A stretch of DNA of 64,000 nucleotides from Janthinobacterium lividum (GTDB lineage: Bacteria > Pseudomonadota > Gammaproteobacteria > Burkholderiales > Burkholderiaceae_D). The notes under the pieces are model-generated. The model was not told the DNA's origin and made no database searches. It was given only the letters and a program-made list of their open reading frames with translations. The position numbers were made by a program, and so were the translations under genes. Location of the stretch: positions 4,650,001 to 4,714,000 of the forward strand of contig NZ_CP075583.1 of NCBI RefSeq assembly GCF_023509035.1, written 5' to 3'. Shown here one piece after another: positions 19,439 to 28,120 of this stretch (the first letter of the stretch is position 1; each line of letters begins with the position of its first letter).

Positions 19439-20166
19439 CACAGAATATCTACGACAACGACGCCTTCTTCACGGCCTACAGCCAGCTGCCCCGCTCCATC
19501 GGCGGACTCGACAGCGCGCCCGAATGGCCAGCCCTGCGCGCCATGCTGCCCGAAGTACGGGGAAAAAGCGTGCTGGACCTGGGCTGCGGGTATGGCTGGT
19601 TCTGCCGCTGGGCTGCCGAGGCTGGCGCGGCGCGGGTGCTGGGCGTGGATGTGTCGGAAAAGATGCTGGCGCAGGCGAACGCCATGGGGACGCACGCGGC
19701 GCTCGAATATGCCCGGCTTGACCTGGAACAACTAGCCTTGCCGCCGGCCAGCTACGACCTCGTCTACAGCTCGCTGGCCTTCCACTACATCGAGGATTTT
19801 GCCACCTTGCTGGCCGCCATCCGCCAGAGTTTACAACCGGGCGGCAAGCTGGTGTTTTCCATCGAACACCCGATCTTCATGGCGCCCCGCCAGCCCGGCT
19901 GGCTGACGGATGCACAAGGCCGCAAGCGCTGGCCCGTCGACAGCTACCAACAGCAGGGCCCGCGCGTGTCGGACTGGCTGGCGCCCGGCGTGATCAAGCA
20001 GCACCGCACCTTGGGCACGACCTTGAATGCCTTGCTACACGCCGGTTTCCAGCTGGAACATGTGGAAGAATGGGGTCCCACCGACGCACAGGTCGCGCAG
20101 TTGCCGGCCCTGGCGGAAGAGCGTGAGCGGCCGATGCTGTTGCTGGTGGGGTGTGGCCTCAAGTAA
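19435..20166 (+). CDS. Class I SAM-dependent methyltransferase
   Basis: 243 aa Rossmann-fold methyltransferase (Methyltransf_11 type). Motif I VLDLGCGYGWF is near residues 45-55, the acidic end of strand 2 is VLGVDVSEKML, and motif post-I/II is YDLVYSSLAFHYIED. Substrate unknown; the class methylates small molecules such as quinone or polyketide precursors. ATG 19435 overlaps the CLC stop, so decarboxylase, channel and methyltransferase may form one transcript. Confidence 0.85.
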   Translation: MTQNIYDNDAFFTAYSQLPRSIGGLDSAPEWPALRAMLPEVRGKSVLDLGCGYGWFCRWAAEAGAARVLGVDVSEKMLAQANAMGTHAALEYARLDLEQLALPPASYDLVYSSLAFHYIEDFATLLAAIRQSLQPGGKLVFSIEHPIFMAPRQPGWLTDAQGRKRWPVDSYQQQGPRVSDWLAPGVIKQHRTLGTTLNALLHAGFQLEHVEEWGPTDAQVAQLPALAEERERPMLLLVGCGLK

Positions 20167-20174
20167 CTGCGCCG

Positions 20175-20732
20175 TCAGCTGGCCACATTGCGCGTAAAGC
20201 GCAAGGTGGATTCGCCCGCATTGACATAGGCATACGCTTGCGCACTGCTGAAGACAAGAAAATCGCCCGCAGCCAGCCGTCTGGTTTCGGCCGCCAGCAC
20301 GAGCTGCAACTCGCCTTCCAGCACATAAATCATTTCGCTGAAGCCCGCCGGATCGGGCTGGGCATCATAGCGCTCGCCCGGCGCCAGGGTCCACGACCAC
20401 AGTTCCACCTGGCGGCTGGCGGGCGCCGCGCCCAGCAGCACGGCCTGGCTTGCCTGCGAGGCGCTTTGCCACATCAGCACGCGCAGGCTGTCGTGCGGCT
20501 GCTGCGGCGGCTGCACCAAGTCGACAAAGGCCACGTTCAACGCGGCCGCAACATGGTCGAGGTTAGCCAGGCTGATGTTGGTGCTGCCCGCCTCGACGCC
20601 ATTGACCATGCGCCGGCTCAGGCCCGACTTGCGCGCCAGCTCTTCCTGGCTCAGGCCGGCAGCCAGGCGCAAGCGCCGCAGATTTCTGGCCAGGTGTACC
20701 AGCACGCCACCGGCCTCGGCTTGACTGCGCAA
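20175..20732 (-). CDS. XRE-cupin transcription regulator
   Basis: 185 aa regulator with an N-terminal helix-turn-helix of the XRE/Cro type (LRLAAGLSQEELARKSGLSRRMV, about 20-60) and a C-terminal cupin sensor domain (about 105-180, with PGERYDAQPDPAGFSEMIYVLEGEL). The class binds a small ligand in the cupin barrel and usually controls a neighbouring transporter or catabolic gene. The start is TTG 20732, with AGGAG eight bases upstream; no ATG fits. It is divergent from the DMT gene at 20784, its likely target, with an inverted repeat between them. Confidence 0.85.
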   Translation of the reverse strand: MRSQAEAGGVLVHLARNLRRLRLAAGLSQEELARKSGLSRRMVNGVEAGSTNISLANLDHVAAALNVAFVDLVQPPQQPHDSLRVLMWQSASQASQAVLLGAAPASRQVELWSWTLAPGERYDAQPDPAGFSEMIYVLEGELQLVLAAETRRLAAGDFLVFSSAQAYAYVNAGESTLRFTRNVAS

Positions 20733-20742
20733 TATATTGCTC

Positions 20743-20772
20743 CTATGATGATGGGAAATATTTTGCTCATAG
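20743..20772. promoter_or_regulatory. Inverted repeat in divergent promoter region
   Basis: CTATGA (20743-20748) and TCATAG (20767-20772) with an 18 bp centre, in the ~50 bp gap between the XRE-cupin gene and the DMT gene. A candidate operator for the regulator; the arms are short, so this is tentative. Confidence 0.3.
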
Positions 20773-20783
20773 CATAGCGCCCC

Positions 20784-21692
20784 ATGAAAACACACGCAAG
20801 TCCCCCACCCGCCGTCGGCCTGCCCGAACTGGCCCTGATCGCCATTACCTTCATCTGGGGCGGCACTTTTCTCATCGTGCAGCATGCCGTGACGGTCAGC
20901 GGTCCGCTGGCCTTCGTCGCCGCCCGCTTTGCCGTGGCCGCCAGCATCGGCGCCCTGATTTGCCGCGGCCAGCTGCGCCAGTTGACGAAAGCGGAGTTGC
21001 TGACGGGTATGGCCATTGGCGTGAGCATCTTTGGCGGCTACGCGCTGCAAACCTATGGCTTGATGTATATCACGAGCAGCAAGTCGGCTTTCATCACGGC
21101 CTTCTATGTGCCCATCGTGCCGCTGGTGCAATGGCTGGTCTTCAAGCAGCGGCCCCACCCTGCCGTGTGGGCGGCCGTCGTGCTGGCTTTCGCCGGCTTG
21201 CTGCTGCTCACCGGCACGGATGGCTTGAGCATGGGTTTTGGCACGGGCGAGCTGATCACGGCCGTGGGCGCCGTCGCCATCGCGCTGGAAATCATCCTCA
21301 TCAGCCGCGTCTCGCCGCAATTGAACATCTTGCGCGTGACCATCGTGCAACTGGCGACGGCATCCCTGATCGCCCTGCTGCTGATGCCCGTCATGGGCGA
21401 AGCGCCGCCGGTCCTCAGCAAGACTTTCCTCCTCAGCGTCCTGGCCCTCGGTTGCGCCAGCGCGCTGATTCAATATGTGATGAACTGGGCGCAAAAGCGC
21501 ATCTCCGCCACCAAGGCTACCTTGATCTATGCGGGCGAACCCGTGTGGGCCGGCGTGATCGGCCGCATCGCCGGCGAACGCCTGCCGGCCCTGGCCATCG
21601 TGGGCGCGATATTGATCATCGCAGCAGGCATACTCAGCGAGTGGCGGCCCAAGCGCCGCGTGCGCGCTGCCGGCAAGGCCGTCCAGCCATAA
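20784..21692 (+). CDS. EamA/DMT family transporter
   Basis: 302 aa inner-membrane protein with ten predicted spans in two EamA repeats; the first has the family mark AITFIWGGTFLIVQHAV. Likely an exporter of a small metabolite or amino acid. It is divergent from the XRE-cupin regulator, an arrangement common for a regulator and the exporter it controls. Its stop is 4 bp from the convergent cupin gene's stop. Confidence 0.88.
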   Translation: MKTHASPPPAVGLPELALIAITFIWGGTFLIVQHAVTVSGPLAFVAARFAVAASIGALICRGQLRQLTKAELLTGMAIGVSIFGGYALQTYGLMYITSSKSAFITAFYVPIVPLVQWLVFKQRPHPAVWAAVVLAFAGLLLLTGTDGLSMGFGTGELITAVGAVAIALEIILISRVSPQLNILRVTIVQLATASLIALLLMPVMGEAPPVLSKTFLLSVLALGCASALIQYVMNWAQKRISATKATLIYAGEPVWAGVIGRIAGERLPALAIVGAILIIAAGILSEWRPKRRVRAAGKAVQP

Positions 21693-21695
21693 GGT

Positions 21696-22643
21696 TTATT
21701 CCTCGGCCCGCCGCAGCGCCGCATCTCCGTGCAAGGCCAGCGGCATGGCCCTGGCCCAGCGATTCGACGACAGGGAAAACGTCAGCGCGCGCACCTGGTG
21801 ATACCAGCCGGCGGGCACGTACAGCATGTCGCCCGGCTCGACGAGGCATTCGATCATGGTGGCCTGGCGCGCCAGGGGAAAACGTTCGAAATCGGGCGCT
21901 TCCGGGTCGAACGGAGAGCCGAACAGGATGGCGTTCGCCTCGCAGGGATAGAGAAAGGCATCGTGGTGCGGCGGCGATAAAAATATGCGTTTGCGGCCCC
22001 ACACTTGGGCGAAGATATTGTCGTCGTAATCGCAATGCAAAGGCGTCACCGTGCCGGCCGGCCCCACCCAGAAGCGTGGCGGGCCCATCTTGTCGAAATA
22101 CGTGGGCCAGTGGCACAGGCGGTTCAGCTCGCGCAATTCCAGGTTGCCCAGGTACGGCGGCAGCGCGTACTTGCCCTCTGCCACCAGGTCCAGGTATTGC
22201 CCCATCGACATATCCTGCATGGCGCGGTCGGCCGCAAACGCCGTGTTGATGTAGTCGCCCACGCGCGCGCGCACGGGCACATTGCTGAACTGCTCGCGCA
22301 AGATGCCAGGCTCCAACTGGGATAAGGGCCAGCGCTGCACCAGCCCGCGCATCAGGAAGGGCAAGCCCAGCGCGGCGCGCGCGCGGAAGGCGGCGGCATC
22401 CAGCATGGCCAGGCGCGGCACTTCGGTGATGGTGGGCAAGTCACGCGCCGCCTGCTTGATGGCCTCGCGCATGGCCTCGATGGACGTGACGCCGCGCACC
22501 TGCGCATCCTTGGCTTCGCGTGCCTGCTTGCGCGCAAGTGCCGCTTCAGGCGAACTGAATGCTGCTGGCGGCCTGGGCGGCAAGGCGCGCGGCGATATGG
22601 GGGTGGCCGCAAGCGGGAGCGGCACTTCTTTTTCTACAGACAT
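21696..22643 (-). CDS. JmjC/Cupin_8-like dioxygenase
   Basis: 315 aa protein with a cupin-like JmjC fold, the group of Fe(II)/2-oxoglutarate-dependent hydroxylases. The iron facial triad is visible as HCD in VTPLHCDYDDNIFAQVWG and a distal His in VPAGWYHQVRAL. The first ~90 residues are a charged extension rich in Ala, Arg and Lys that may form a coiled helix. Such proteins hydroxylate proteins or small molecules; the substrate is unknown. The gene stands alone, and a 118 bp repeat lies about 107 bp upstream of its start. Confidence 0.8.
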   Translation of the reverse strand: MSVEKEVPLPLAATPISPRALPPRPPAAFSSPEAALARKQAREAKDAQVRGVTSIEAMREAIKQAARDLPTITEVPRLAMLDAAAFRARAALGLPFLMRGLVQRWPLSQLEPGILREQFSNVPVRARVGDYINTAFAADRAMQDMSMGQYLDLVAEGKYALPPYLGNLELRELNRLCHWPTYFDKMGPPRFWVGPAGTVTPLHCDYDDNIFAQVWGRKRIFLSPPHHDAFLYPCEANAILFGSPFDPEAPDFERFPLARQATMIECLVEPGDMLYVPAGWYHQVRALTFSLSSNRWARAMPLALHGDAALRRAEE

Positions 22644-22750
22644 AAACCTTCTTTGCGATCAAGGCATCGCACGGCATGGCGCGACAGTGCGCCATTTTAA
22701 GCCAGCAAGGCCCGTTTCAGCACGCATGACACAATCCCTACGACGCATCG

Positions 22751-22868
22751 ACACCTGACAAAACCGTCGCGAGCGGCAGTGATTTGTGGCTAAGAAGCGC
22801 AACCGTACTCCAGTACGGTGAGCATCGCAGGCCGCAAAGCGCGACGCGCTGCAGGTTTGGTCAGGTGT
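22751..22868. repeat. 118 bp palindromic repeat element, copy 1
   Basis: The ends are inverted repeats (ACACCTGACAAAACC and GGTTTGGTCAGGTGT, 14 of 15 pairing). The middle has a hairpin CCGTAC-TCCA-GTACGG, and a second pair CGTCGCG/CGCGACG encloses it. It is the same length as copy 2 at 23762-23879 and about 80% identical. It ends 2 bp from the stop codon of the minus-strand kfrA-like gene. No coding capacity is seen. Confidence 0.8.
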
Positions 22869-22870
22869 CC

Positions 22871-23614
22871 TCAGACAGGGGTTTTGAAGATGGGATCGAC
22901 GATGAACTGCTGCGCCTTGATGCGCAGTGTGCGCTCTTCGTCCAGCTCGGCGCGCGTTTCGCCCAGCTCTTCGCGTTCCGCTTCCAGTTCCAGGCGCGCG
23001 GCCGCCAGCTCCGTTTCCACGCGCGTCAGGCTTTCCAGCTTCAGCTGGGCCTGGATCAGTTCGGCACGCGCCGCTTCGGCAGCCTCTTCCAGACGAGGGA
23101 TGCCTTCGAGCTTGAATTGCGCCTTGGCCAGGTCCATGCGCGCCTGCTCGGCCGCCTCTTCCAGCCGCGGCAAGCCTTCCAGGCGCAGTTGCGCCTTGGC
23201 CAGGTCCGTACGGGCCTGGTTCGCCACCTGCCGCTCCCGTTCGAGCTCCTCGCGCAAGGTTTCCAGCTCGCCCGCCTGCAAGTCGAGCAACTCTTGCTGG
23301 CGCTCGTTCTCGCTGGCCAGGTCCATCAATTCCTGTTGATTGTCGTTCATCTCGGCTTCATGCGCGCTGTGGCTGGCGCTTAATTCCTGTCCTACATAAT
23401 CGAGGATGGCTTGCTGCAGCACGGGCGACAGTTCGGCGGCGGCAGCGATCTGGCGCTGCGCGCCCGCCTTGCGGCGCTGCAAGAGCTTGCTGATGGTGCC
23501 CAGGCAGGCAGCGTTGCCCAACCGTTCGCGCAAGGCGCGCACCGTGATGGCCAGGCCTTCGCCCGCCATCGCATCCATTGCCGCATTGATCTGTTCCGCG
23601 CTTACTTTTGCCAT
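22871..23614 (-). CDS. KfrA-like DNA-binding coiled-coil protein
   Basis: 247 aa. The N-terminal ~80 residues (VSAEQINAAMDAMAGEGLAITVRALRERLG) match the KfrA_N DNA-binding domain known from plasmid proteins that bind DNA and aid partition or regulate transcription. Residues about 85-235 are a long Glu/Ala/Arg-rich coiled coil containing three 24-residue repeats. I chose ATG 23614; an in-frame ATG at 23662 is possible, and neither has a good Shine-Dalgarno. The gene is flanked on both sides by copies of a 118 bp palindromic element. A chromosomal role in nucleoid organisation or regulation is possible but not shown. Confidence 0.75.
   Translation of the reverse strand: MAKVSAEQINAAMDAMAGEGLAITVRALRERLGNAACLGTISKLLQRRKAGAQRQIAAAAELSPVLQQAILDYVGQELSASHSAHEAEMNDNQQELMDLASENERQQELLDLQAGELETLREELERERQVANQARTDLAKAQLRLEGLPRLEEAAEQARMDLAKAQFKLEGIPRLEEAAEAARAELIQAQLKLESLTRVETELAAARLELEAEREELGETRAELDEERTLRIKAQQFIVDPIFKTPV
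23003..23218 (-). repeat. 72 bp (24-residue) tandem repeats in the KfrA-like gene
   Basis: Residues 133-156, 157-180 and 181-204 are successive copies of the pattern QARxDLAKAQxxLEGxPRLEEAAE; the third copy is more diverged and a fourth partial copy follows. The Pro-Arg in the middle of the unit may break the coiled coil. Confidence 0.7.
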
Positions 23615-23761
23615 TGTCGTGTACTCGTGAATGTTGCTCAAGGCAATCTTGCCCAGTGGCATTATCTTATGCCAGCGGCGGCAAAGCGTAAAGTATTTCT
23701 CAATAGAAATTGCAATAGCACAACGGAAACGTGTGCAAACATGCGGCATGCGGTGTCTAGG

Positions 23762-23879
23762 ACACCTAACAAAACCGTAGCGAGCGGATGTGAGTTGTGG
23801 CTGAGAGGCGGAGCTGTGCGGATGCACAGTGAGCATCGGAGGCCGCAAATCGCGACGCGCAGTAGGTTTTGATAGGTGT
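23762..23879. repeat. 118 bp palindromic repeat element, copy 2
   Basis: Same length and layout as copy 1 at 22751-22868. Terminal inverted repeats ACACCTAACAAAACC and GGTTTTGATAGGTGT pair at 14 of 15 positions. The central hairpin is CTGTGC-GGAT-GCACAG, with paired changes relative to copy 1. Its last base coincides with the stop codon of the minus-strand gene at 23879. Confidence 0.8.
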
Positions 23880-24496
23880 TACTCTTCCAGCAAGCCGTTT
23901 TCCGTGAGCATATCCTGAACCAGTTCCAGGCGCAGCACGGGATTGTCCTGGCTCAGCAGGAGCTGTTTCTGCATGGCGTTCAGGGACAGCAGCTCGCACC
24001 AGCGGTTCGCCACCCAGCCGCACTCGTCGAGGCGATACGGCGGCTGCAAGGGCATTTGTTCAGGCGGGATTTTTTCCTCCTGCAAGGTGCGGATCAGGGC
24101 GCCGAGCGCGTCGGCCACGTTCTGCTGCTCTTGCGGGATGGGAATGGTTTTGTCGGGCGGCAAGGTTTCGACCTGCGCCACCCACAAGCCATGCTTCAGC
24201 TGCTCGCTGGAAACGATGTGAAAGCGCAGCATGCCCATGCATTTGATTTGCAGCAAACCCGACAGGGGTGCGGCCCAGTCGACGACACGCGCCAACGTGC
24301 CCACGGGCGCCAGGGTTTCCTGCTGGCCCGGCTTGCGCACTTCCGCGCCGTCCAGCAGTTGCACCACGCCAAACGGCTGCTCGCCCATGATGCACTGACG
24401 TATCATGTCCAGATAGCGTACCTCGAAGATCTGCAGGGGCAGATAGCCATCGGGATACAGCACCGTATTGAGCGGGAACAAAGGTATCGAGGTCAT
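23879..24496 (-). CDS. Lon N-terminal (LON substrate-binding) domain protein
   Basis: 205 aa stand-alone LON domain, starting TSIPLFPLNTVLYPDGYLPLQIFEVRY, which matches the substrate-recognition domain of Lon protease without the ATPase or peptidase parts. Function of the free-standing form is unknown; a role in protein quality control is often guessed. I chose ATG 24496 at MTSIPLF; an ATG eight codons upstream is in frame but adds residues outside the domain. The 3' end abuts the 118 bp repeat copy 2. Confidence 0.85.
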   Translation of the reverse strand: MTSIPLFPLNTVLYPDGYLPLQIFEVRYLDMIRQCIMGEQPFGVVQLLDGAEVRKPGQQETLAPVGTLARVVDWAAPLSGLLQIKCMGMLRFHIVSSEQLKHGLWVAQVETLPPDKTIPIPQEQQNVADALGALIRTLQEEKIPPEQMPLQPPYRLDECGWVANRWCELLSLNAMQKQLLLSQDNPVLRLELVQDMLTENGLLEE

Positions 24497-24548
24497 AGCG
24501 CATGATGGCACGAATGGCATATCCGTGCAGCGCGCCTTGCGTCCCCGA

Positions 24549-25787
24549 TTATTTGTAAAAGCGCCTTTTCTTGGCCCGCTCCGCCGCCTTCGGCGCCAGC
24601 ACCTTGACGACCTTTTTCTCGATGGTGCCGCCGGCGGACGTGCCTGGCACGCGGTGCTCGGCCTCGAAACCGGGCTCCTCGTTGCGTTTCAGGGTTTGCC
24701 GGGTCAGCGCTTCCACGGCCGACAACAACTCCACTTCATCGGCACAGACGAGAGAAATCGCTACACCCGAGGCGCCCGCGCGGCCCGTGCGGCCGATGCG
24801 GTGGATATAGTCTTCCGCCACGGTGGGCAAGTCGAAATTGACGACGACGGGCAACTGGTCGATATCGAGCCCACGGGCGGCCACGTCGGTAGCCACCAGC
24901 ACTTGCACCTCGGCGGATTTGAAACGGGCCAGCGCGCGCAGGCGGTTCGGCTGCGTCTTGTCGCCATGAATCGAATCGGCGCGCACGCCCTGCTCCAGCA
25001 AGGTATTCACCAATAGCTCGACGCCCTTGCGCGTCTTGACGAAGACCAGGACCTGGCCCCAGCGCTTTTTCTTCAGCAAGTGCAGGAACAGTTCCGGCTT
25101 GCGTTTCTTGTCGCACACGATGACCGATTGCTTCACGGCCTTGACTGTGCTGTTGCGCGCGCTTACCTCCACCGAGACGGGATCCTTCAGCATGGTTTTC
25201 GCCATGGCGCGGATGGCGTCCGAGAAGGTGGCCGAGAACAACAGGGTCTGGCGCTGCTTGGGCATGGTCATCAGCAATATATCGAGCTCGCGCTCGAAGC
25301 CCAGGTCCAGCATGCGGTCCGCCTCGTCCAGCACCAAAGTCTGCACTTGCTCGAACTTGACGGCGCCCTGCGTCTGCAAATCCAGCAAGCGGCCCGGCGT
25401 GGCGACCAGCACGTCGAGGCCCTTGCGCAATTTGCTGATCTGCGGCTCGATGGGCACGCCGCCATAGGCGACAAAGCTGCGCAGCGGCAAGTTGCCGCCA
25501 TAGCTGCGGAAGCTGGCATACACTTGCTCGGCCAGTTCGCGCGTGGGGACGAGCACCAGCACGCGCACGCACTGGGGCGCCACCACGCCTTCCAGGGTCA
25601 GGCGCTGCAGCAGCGGCACGGCAAAGCCGGCCGTCTTGCCCGTGCCCGTCTGGGCGGCGGCCATCAGGTCGCGCCCGGCCAGCACGGCGGGAATCGCTTG
25701 CGCCTGCACGGGCGTGGGCTTGGCATAGCCGAGCTCGTCAAGTTTGCGGACCAGGGGATCGATCAGGCCGAGGGAGGAAAACGTCAT
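24549..25787 (-). CDS. rhlE: DEAD-box ATP-dependent RNA helicase, RhlE type
   Basis: 412 aa helicase that unwinds short RNA duplexes, in ribosome assembly or mRNA turnover. The Q motif (GYAKPTPVQAQAIP), motif I AQTGTGKT, DEAD (here LDEADRM), SAT and motif VI HRIGRTGRAG are all present in order. The short basic tail (about 390-412, ending KKRRFYK) fits the RhlE group. Start MTFSSLGL is chosen from the family N-terminus. No obvious Shine-Dalgarno is seen. Confidence 0.92.
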   Translation of the reverse strand: MTFSSLGLIDPLVRKLDELGYAKPTPVQAQAIPAVLAGRDLMAAAQTGTGKTAGFAVPLLQRLTLEGVVAPQCVRVLVLVPTRELAEQVYASFRSYGGNLPLRSFVAYGGVPIEPQISKLRKGLDVLVATPGRLLDLQTQGAVKFEQVQTLVLDEADRMLDLGFERELDILLMTMPKQRQTLLFSATFSDAIRAMAKTMLKDPVSVEVSARNSTVKAVKQSVIVCDKKRKPELFLHLLKKKRWGQVLVFVKTRKGVELLVNTLLEQGVRADSIHGDKTQPNRLRALARFKSAEVQVLVATDVAARGLDIDQLPVVVNFDLPTVAEDYIHRIGRTGRAGASGVAISLVCADEVELLSAVEALTRQTLKRNEEPGFEAEHRVPGTSAGGTIEKKVVKVLAPKAAERAKKRRFYK

Positions 25788-25906
25788 GGGGAAAGCAATC
25801 TTGGCAAAGGAAAAGGTAGCGCGCACGGACCAGCCGTGCGCGCGATTGCCGAGATTATAGGCCAGCGGGCATGCGGGCCGGCGTTTTCAGCACGAAAACA
25901 TCGCCA

Positions 25907-28120
25907 TCAGAACTTCATTTCCAGGGTCGCGCGCGCCTGCGGCGAACTCGGTGAAATGCTGTTGCGCACGATCGTGCCGCTGGCGTCCGCATACGTGGTG
26001 GTGCTTTCGAAGTCTTGCGCCAGCAAGTTCGACACGGCCACGCGCAGCTGGTTCTTCGCATCGAACTTCCACAGCGCATACAGGTCGAGGTCGCGCCGCG
26101 GCGACGTGTACGCACTTTGGCGCTCCGTGATGCGCACGGGACCGCCCGTGCGGAAATTGAAGCTGCCGCCCGTCGTCAACATGCCATCGGGCGTCTTGTA
26201 GTCCAGACCGAAGTTGCCGCTGACGGGCGTTTGCTGGTCGAGACGGTTGTCCGGCCCCGGCACCTGTTCCACCTGCGACCAGTTGCGGCTGACGCTGGCG
26301 CGCAGGTCGATGGCCGGCACGGGCGCGGCCAGCACGGCGCGCAGCGGGAACTTCGCTTCCAGTTCCAGTGTCTGCGTATTTGCGCGGCCATCGTTGACGG
26401 GCGTGGATACCCAGCGGTCATCGATGAACAGCAAGCCCTGGCGCGTGTAGCCATCGATGCGGCGGGCCGAGGCACGCGCGCTGAGCAAGGCGCCTTCGGC
26501 CCAGTAGTGCTCGTACGAGGCATCGATGCCCAGCGCCAGCTCCGGTTTCAGATAGGGATTGCCTTCGCGGTCAGGGTCCGTCTGGCTATTGTTGGTCGAG
26601 GTATTACGGCGCGGAATCAGGCTCGACGTGGGCTGCGCCTTGTAGGTACGCGTCAGGGCCAGGCGTACCTGGTCGCCCTTGGTATCAGGCAACTTCCACA
26701 GGGTTTGCAGCAGCGGGCTCCATACGCTCGTGCGCTGCTGCACTTCGTCATAAGTGTCGCCCGCGCTGCGCGTATCGATGCCTTCCCAGCGCACACCCGC
26801 ATACATCGACCAGCGCGGCGTGATTTCCCAGTCATCCTGCACAAACAGGGCCAGGCGCTTGATCGTGGCGTCGAAACCTTCGTCGCTGTTGACGGGCGGA
26901 GGCGCGCCCAAGGTGCCCAGAGCCGCTTCGCACTGACGGCGCGATTCCTCGCGCTCGGTGTAGGCGCCATCCCAACCCATCGACAGGGCGTGGCCGGGCA
27001 GCAAGGGCGTCGAATATTTGCCAGTCGAACTGACGCCGTTTTCCGTCGCCTTCACGCCCACCTTGCGCTCGAGCGCCAGGCCGCTGCCGTCGATAAAGCC
27101 TTGCTGCAGGCTATCGGACGTATTGCGGGCGGCCGAGGCGCCCACTTTCAATTCCAACCGGGCGCCGCCAGCCAGCTTGTGCATCCACGTCAGGTCGCTA
27201 CGGCCGAAGGCATTGTGGTTGCTGGAGCTGCCCGTGTTGGTGTCGTAGTCGGGGCGCAAGCCCTGCTCCGTCTCGGCGCGGCTGAAATTGCGGTGGTTCG
27301 AGCGCCCGCCATTAAAGAAGAATTGCGCCGTCACATTGTCGCCATTGGCCAGCACCCAGCTCAGGCGCGGCGACAGATTGATGCCTTCCGGACGGCCATC
27401 TCCCGTGCCATTCGTGCGGCGCAGCAGGTTTTGCCGGCCATCGGGCGCGTAGCCCAGTTCCAGTCCGGGATTGTCGTAATGGTAGTCGTAGCGGAACAGC
27501 GAACCGGCCAGCGAGTAGGAGAAATTGCCGTCGCGGTCAGACAGTTGCACGTTCACGCTGGGCGAAAAACTCACGTCGCTGCCCTGCACACCCAGCTTGA
27601 GCTCGCGCTGCGCCGTTTTCACGGCCTTTTTCAGCACCACGTTGATGGTGCCGGCGATCGACTGGGTGCTGTACTCGGCACTGGCCGCATGCAGGATTTC
27701 GATGCGCTCGATGACGTCGGGCGACAGGGTATCGAGCGAAAAACCGGCGGGCGCCCGTTCGCCATTGAGTAAAATCTGCGTGTAGCCGCTACCCAGGCCC
27801 CGCATGCGGATTTCGCCGCCCGAGCGCCCGGCCGCGCCAGACACGGTAATGCCGGGCAGGCGCTTAAGCACGTCGGTGACATTCGTGTCGCCATACTTGA
27901 GGATTTCTTCGCCGCCCACGACCATCTTGCTGGCCGTATCGTCACGGCGCGGATCATAGCCGCTACCCTTCACTTCCACGGTTTGCATGGGCTTCTCGGC
28001 CTTCAGCGGCGCGGCGGCGTCAGTGGGGGCGGGCGTTTCGGATTGCTGGGCCTGGGCATTCCAGGCAAACAGGACGGCGGAACAAATAACGGTTAGGCGA
28101 AGGCAACGGCGTGGCATCAT
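25907..28120 (-). CDS. TonB-dependent outer-membrane receptor
   Basis: 737 aa beta-barrel receptor that imports a ligand, usually a siderophore, haem or other chelate, with TonB energy. A signal peptide ends near AWNAQAQQ. The plug domain (about 50-170) includes GGEIRMRGLGSGYTQILLNGERAP, and the barrel follows to a C-terminal aromatic Phe (LEMKF). The ligand cannot be told. Start ATG 28120 (or the adjacent ATG 28117) gives a good signal peptide; a longer reading upstream adds 24 non-signal-like residues. Confidence 0.9.
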   Translation of the reverse strand: MMPRRCLRLTVICSAVLFAWNAQAQQSETPAPTDAAAPLKAEKPMQTVEVKGSGYDPRRDDTASKMVVGGEEILKYGDTNVTDVLKRLPGITVSGAAGRSGGEIRMRGLGSGYTQILLNGERAPAGFSLDTLSPDVIERIEILHAASAEYSTQSIAGTINVVLKKAVKTAQRELKLGVQGSDVSFSPSVNVQLSDRDGNFSYSLAGSLFRYDYHYDNPGLELGYAPDGRQNLLRRTNGTGDGRPEGINLSPRLSWVLANGDNVTAQFFFNGGRSNHRNFSRAETEQGLRPDYDTNTGSSSNHNAFGRSDLTWMHKLAGGARLELKVGASAARNTSDSLQQGFIDGSGLALERKVGVKATENGVSSTGKYSTPLLPGHALSMGWDGAYTEREESRRQCEAALGTLGAPPPVNSDEGFDATIKRLALFVQDDWEITPRWSMYAGVRWEGIDTRSAGDTYDEVQQRTSVWSPLLQTLWKLPDTKGDQVRLALTRTYKAQPTSSLIPRRNTSTNNSQTDPDREGNPYLKPELALGIDASYEHYWAEGALLSARASARRIDGYTRQGLLFIDDRWVSTPVNDGRANTQTLELEAKFPLRAVLAAPVPAIDLRASVSRNWSQVEQVPGPDNRLDQQTPVSGNFGLDYKTPDGMLTTGGSFNFRTGGPVRITERQSAYTSPRRDLDLYALWKFDAKNQLRVAVSNLLAQDFESTTTYADASGTIVRNSISPSSPQARATLEMKF

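Noticed and set aside
20651..21494. Upstream continuation of the XRE-cupin frame over the DMT gene
   Set aside because: It overlaps a clear transporter on the other strand; TTG 20732 with AGGAG is a better start.
22751..23879. The two 118 bp palindromes as ends of a composite transposon around the KfrA-like gene
   Set aside because: No transposase, no target-site duplication that I could see, and both copies have their own inverted ends; a standalone repeated element fits better.
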